The translations under genes and the position numbers were made by a program. 6,128 bases of DNA from Armatimonadota bacterium (GTDB lineage: Bacteria; Armatimonadota; HRBIN16), in contig JAPWUZ010000161.1 in assembly GCA_028275265.1 (NCBI GenBank), positions 1-6,128 of the forward strand, read 5' to 3'. Of the stretch, positions 6,046-6,128 are shown piece by piece. The notes beneath the pieces are model-generated. The model worked only from the letters and a program-made list of their open reading frames with translations, did no database searches and was not told where the DNA came from. Positions within the stretch are counted from its first letter, which is position 1. Each line of letters begins with the position of its first letter.

Positions 6046-6128
6046 GATAGCGGGGCTGCTGCCGAGCCGGTAGAGGCTAAGACTCTGCGTCGCGTGATTA
6101 ATGTTACGCCCACGGCAGCGTACGGTCC
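6046..6128 (+). other. Gene-free 3' flank with possible structured RNA or hairpin
   Basis: No gene is visible in the last 83 bases. GCTGCCG (6058-6064) is perfectly complementary to CGGCAGC (6113-6119). Inside it, TAGAG (6071-6075) pairs with CTCTG (6083-6087) around a 7-base loop, and GCGTGA (6092-6097) pairs with TTACGC (6104-6109) around a 6-base loop, with one U·G or G·U pair in each stem. Together these could fold as a three-way junction. There is no T-run after it within the window, so a simple terminator is not evident. It could be a leader element of the next gene or chance pairing in GC-rich DNA. Confidence 0.3.

Noticed and set aside
6058..6119. Possible tRNA, because of a 7-base outer stem and a 5-base stem with a 7-base loop
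   Set aside because: The loop lacks the invariant T at the position before the anticodon, there is no TTC-type T-loop and no D-arm, and the total length is too short for a standard tRNA.

Overview
The window carries six protein-coding genes, all on the + strand and packed tightly, with about 97% of the sequence inside or directly flanking them. The C-terminal aromatic residue of an outer-membrane β-barrel protein at the left end, and a transmembrane chemoreceptor, indicate a motile, chemotactic, diderm (Gram-negative type) bacterium with fairly high GC content. Tandem Uma2 genes together with these neighbours would fit a lineage such as Armatimonadota, but the sequence alone does not settle the taxonomy and I hold that guess loosely.

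Left block (1-3585): the 3' part of an alginate-export-like outer-membrane barrel gene is followed after 27 bases, which include a good ribosome binding site, by a full-length methyl-accepting chemotaxis protein. The chemoreceptor has a large periplasmic double-Cache sensor, two HAMP domains and a canonical signalling hairpin. The two are probably co-transcribed, which would pair an outer-membrane uptake or export channel with a receptor that may sense a related compound. A hairpin at 3613-3642 looks like the terminator of this unit.

Middle block (3659-4996): two Uma2-family (DUF820, PD-(D/E)XK nuclease-fold) genes of exactly 207 codons each lie head to tail with a period of 684 bases. The repeat unit includes an extended -10 promoter and a ribosome binding site, so each copy is a self-contained expression cassette. 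The copies form a mosaic: the 5' quarter is about 93% identical, codons 46-77 are strongly diverged, and the rest is about 97% identical, ending in 200 bases of perfect identity.

Right block (5010-6045): a DUF1992 (DnaJ-homologue-associated domain) gene follows the second Uma2 gene by 13 bases. It overlaps by 17 bases a small gene encoding only the N-terminal helix-hairpin-helix part of a PolX-type DNA polymerase. These two are probably translated together and may be driven from the promoter of the second Uma2 gene. The last 83 bases hold no gene, but they contain three nested or adjacent inverted repeats that could form a compact RNA structure. No mobile element, CRISPR array, tRNA or rRNA was recognised. 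The most unusual item is the mosaic Uma2 tandem pair with duplicated promoter.
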